From the NCBI GenBank assembly GCA_934500875.1, contig CAKSTL010000003.1, forward strand, positions 62,001 through 126,000: a stretch of DNA of 64,000 nt, written 5' to 3'. The DNA is from an uncultured Clostridia bacterium (lineage in GTDB: Bacteria; Bacillota; Clostridia; UMGS1810). Positions 61,840 through 64,000 of this stretch are shown one piece after another; the stretch's first letter is position 1, and each line of letters starts with the position of its first letter. Under the pieces are notes generated by a model that was not told where the DNA came from, did not search any database, and was given only the letters and a program-made list of their open reading frames with translations. The position numbers and the translations under genes are program-made.

Positions 61840-62748
61840 ATGGGAATTTTATCAATAGCCGCAGGTATTTTGGAGCAAGGATTTATATTCGGAATAATGG
61901 CACTCGGAATTTACATTACCTATAAAATTCTGGATTTTCCGGACCTTTCGGTTGACGGAACGTTTCCGCTCGGCGCCGCCGTTTCAACAAAACTTATTTT
62001 ATCGGGAATAAACCCTTGGCTGGGGCTTTTGGCGGCATTTTTTGCAGGTGCGCTTGCGGGTGTGCTTACAGGGTTTTTCCACGTTAAACTTAAAATCAAA
62101 GACCTTTTAAGCGGTATCCTTACAATGACGCTTCTTTATTCGGTAAACTACAGAATTGTCGGAGCGCCGAACGAATTTTTTATGGGAGAGGGCACAATCT
62201 TTTCGGCAGTAAATTCGCTTATACCTAATATGTCGCCTGCGTTGAAGCCTTATACGGCGCTTTTGACTGTTTTTGTTATAGCCGTTGCGGCAAAATATGT
62301 GCTCGATTGGTACCTCGGCACAAAATCGGGTTTTCTTCTTAAAAGCGTAGGGTCGAACGAATCGCTTGTAATTACGCTTGCCGAGGACCCCGGAAAAATA
62401 AAAATTATCGGTCTTGCAATCTGCAACGGTCTTGTTGCACTTGCGGGCGCAATCTACAGCCAGAGAAGCACACAGTTTGATATTTCGAGCGGAACGGGTA
62501 TGCTGGTTATGGGGCTTGCGGCGGTTATAATCGGCACAACCGTATTTTCAAAAATCAAATTTTTGCGCATTACAACGGGCGTTCTTATAGGTATGATTGT
62601 GTATAAAGCGTGCATAACTCTTGCAATCAGCTCGGGGCTCAAATCGTCGGATATGAATTTGGTTGTAACCGTTCTGTTTGTGTTAACTCTTGTTTTAAAC
62701 GACTTATCAAAAAAGAAGGGGGCGGCAAAAAATGTTAAAGCTCGATAA
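61840..62748 (+). CDS. trpY: ABC importer permease (TrpY-like)
   Basis: A 302-residue branched-chain-type permease with about eight or nine helices and ITYKILDFPDLSVDGTFPLG, the typical first-loop motif. GANE-like signature is SVGSNESLVITLAEDPGKIKI. The ATG at 61840 follows GGGAG; an earlier in-frame start at 61822 lacks spacing. It overlaps the ATPase gene by 17 bases. Confidence 0.88.
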   Translation: MGILSIAAGILEQGFIFGIMALGIYITYKILDFPDLSVDGTFPLGAAVSTKLILSGINPWLGLLAAFFAGALAGVLTGFFHVKLKIKDLLSGILTMTLLYSVNYRIVGAPNEFFMGEGTIFSAVNSLIPNMSPALKPYTALLTVFVIAVAAKYVLDWYLGTKSGFLLKSVGSNESLVITLAEDPGKIKIIGLAICNGLVALAGAIYSQRSTQFDISSGTGMLVMGLAAVIIGTTVFSKIKFLRITTGVLIGMIVYKACITLAISSGLKSSDMNLVVTVLFVLTLVLNDLSKKKGAAKNVKAR

Positions 62749-63505
62749 TGTTTGTCAGACCTTCAACAAAAATACCATAAACGAAAAAGTGCTTTTTGAA
62801 AATTTTAATTTTTCGGTTAAAAAAGATGAGTTTGTGTCTGTTGTCGGAAGCAACGGCTCGGGAAAAACAACGCTTTTGAATATAATTTCGGGAAATTTGA
62901 TGCCGGACGAAGGAAAAATTATAATCGGCGGAAATGATGTTACAAAGCTTAAAAATTATAAAAGAGCGAAAAGAATTGCACGTGTTTTTCAGGACCCGTC
63001 GCTCGGTACGTGTCCGTCAATGACGATTTTTGAAAATATGTCCATTGCGGATAACAAGCTTAAGCCGTATAACCTTACCGGCGGACTTAATCATAAGCGC
63101 AAAGATTTCTACCGTTCTCAGTTAGAGCTTTTGGGGCTTGGGCTTGAGGACAGATTGAACACCAAGGCGCAAACGCTCTCGGGCGGTCAAAGGCAGGCGC
63201 TGGCGCTTATTATGGCAACAATGGTTAAGCCCGATATTCTGCTTCTTGACGAACACACTGCGGCGCTTGACCCGAAATCGAGCGATATTGTTATGAATCT
63301 TACCGAGAAGGTTATTGAAGAAAAGAAGATTACAACTCTTATGGTTACGCATAATCTGCGTTATGCCATTGATTATTCAACCAGATGCGTTATGATGCAC
63401 GAGGGAAAAATCCACCTTGATGTGTCGGGTGACGAAAAGAAAAAACATACAATTTCAGACCTTTTAACGGTTTTCAACGAAATAAGCATAGAATGCGGAA
63501 ATTAA
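62732..63505 (+). CDS. trpZ: ABC importer ATP-binding protein (TrpZ-like)
   Basis: A 257-residue ATPase: Walker A VGSNGSGKTTLLNII, signature LSGGQRQALALIMATM, Walker B ILLLDEHTAALDP with His switch MVTHN. In the Walker B motif the usual DEPT/DEHT reads DEHTAALDP, the form typical of this importer family. It couples ATP use to amino-acid uptake. Confidence 0.9.
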   Translation: MLKLDNVCQTFNKNTINEKVLFENFNFSVKKDEFVSVVGSNGSGKTTLLNIISGNLMPDEGKIIIGGNDVTKLKNYKRAKRIARVFQDPSLGTCPSMTIFENMSIADNKLKPYNLTGGLNHKRKDFYRSQLELLGLGLEDRLNTKAQTLSGGQRQALALIMATMVKPDILLLDEHTAALDPKSSDIVMNLTEKVIEEKKITTLMVTHNLRYAIDYSTRCVMMHEGKIHLDVSGDEKKKHTISDLLTVFNEISIECGN

Positions 63506-63511
63506 AAAACA

Positions 63512-63551
63512 GGGACAGTGCATTGTAAAATGCGCTGTCCCGTTCTTTTTT
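63512..63551 (+). terminator. Terminator of the ABC importer operon
   Basis: GGGACAG (63512-63518) with CTGTCCC (63535-63541), continued by GCATT/AATGC, then GTTCTTTTTT. It lies between convergent genes. Confidence 0.85.
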
Positions 63552-63556
63552 GCGGA

Positions 63557-64000
63557 TTATTCCTCCGACTCGGTTTCGGCTTTTGAAACATCCTCGTCTT
63601 TTTCTTCGTTTTTAGCCTTAAAATCCTTTATAAAGTTGTTTACCTTGTTTAAAATATCAGGCACGGAATCAATAATTCTGTCCGCCGTTGTAACACTGTT
63701 TGTAACGGGAAGAATACGAACGCTGTCTTTGCCGATAACCAAAAATGCAATCGGGTTTATCGACACGCCGCTGCCCGCACCGCCGCCGAACATTGTGTTA
63801 TCGTCGTTTTTTTCGTCGGCGCTGCTGCCGCCCTGCGCAAATTCAGAGCCGCCTGCACCAAAGCCGAAAGACACCTTTGAAACAGGGATAACCGTTGTTC
63901 CGTCAGCCGTTGTAACAGGGTCGCCGACAATTGTGTTAACATCCACCATAGCCTTAATTTTTTCCATCGACACATTAAGCAAACCTTCGATTGGATTCAT
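63557..64000 (-). CDS. ytfJ: Spore protein GerW/YtfJ family
   Basis: A 147-residue GerW/YtfJ-family protein: NPIEGLLNVSMEKIKAMVDV, VGDPVTTADGTTVIPVSKVS and a glycine-rich middle, then INPIAFLVIGKDSVRILPV, with an acidic tail. In Bacillus it is a forespore gene needed for germination with some nutrients. The ATG falls on the last three bases of the window. It is probably the true start, although the family often begins a few residues earlier, so a small extension beyond the edge is possible. Confidence 0.9.
   Translation of the reverse strand: MNPIEGLLNVSMEKIKAMVDVNTIVGDPVTTADGTTVIPVSKVSFGFGAGGSEFAQGGSSADEKNDDNTMFGGGAGSGVSINPIAFLVIGKDSVRILPVTNSVTTADRIIDSVPDILNKVNNFIKDFKAKNEEKDEDVSKAETESEE

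Overview
This window looks like chromosome from a spore-forming, anaerobic member of the Clostridia (Bacillota). Evidence for sporulation is dipicolinate synthase (both subunits), YlbJ, YqfC, YqfD, SpoIIM and a GerW/YtfJ-type spore protein. Evidence for an anaerobic fermentative lifestyle is a single-chain pyruvate:ferredoxin oxidoreductase and pyruvate phosphate dikinase. Gram-positive-type promoters, strong GGAGG ribosome binding sites, frequent GTG and TTG starts and the canonical S10-spc-alpha ribosomal gene order agree. I cannot place it to genus from the sequence alone. No rRNA, tRNA, CRISPR or prophage was seen.

Region by region. 1-1141: the 3' end of rpoC and its terminator. 1194-13295: a nitrogen-assimilation block. 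A short type I glutamine synthetase and an ANTAR-domain antiterminator form a leftward pair. Divergent from them, a consensus promoter drives a leader with two AAGGAC-hexaloop hairpins, each overlapping its own intrinsic terminator, ahead of glnN (type III glutamine synthetase), asnB, gltB and gltD. 13301-17332: lysA, a secreted stalk-domain protein, a 45-residue orphan ORF and the dipicolinate synthase pair. 17333-23809: a leftward pstSCAB-phoU-phoB-phoR phosphate operon behind a Pho-box-like repeat. 23812-24127: a probable miniature inverted-repeat element. 24179-33076: VanW/G5 protein, PFOR, RqcH, TspO and YlbJ. 33100-37988: yqfC-yqfD-phoH-ybeY-era-yqzL-recO. 38177-44343: ppdK, a second stalk-domain protein, proC, spoIIM and a xerD-like gene whose catalytic residues are altered. 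44495-60560: the complete S10-spc-alpha cluster with secY, adk, map, a KOW protein, infA and rpoA. 60572-63551: a three-gene ABC importer of the TrpXYZ type behind a leader that carries a TRAP-like array of 11 evenly spaced NAG-type triplets followed by a terminator. 63557-64000: gerW/ytfJ.

How the parts work together. The nitrogen block supplies ammonium capture (two glutamine synthetases), glutamate formation (GltBD) and amide transfer to asparagine (AsnB). It carries its own RNA-level switch, and the likely reader of that switch, the ANTAR protein, is encoded beside it and lacks a phosphorylatable receiver aspartate. The importer at the right end appears to be controlled by a different attenuation logic, tryptophan-activated TRAP binding. 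These two leaders are the most interesting signals in the window; neither was tested here, and both rest on hand-drawn base pairing and motif spacing.
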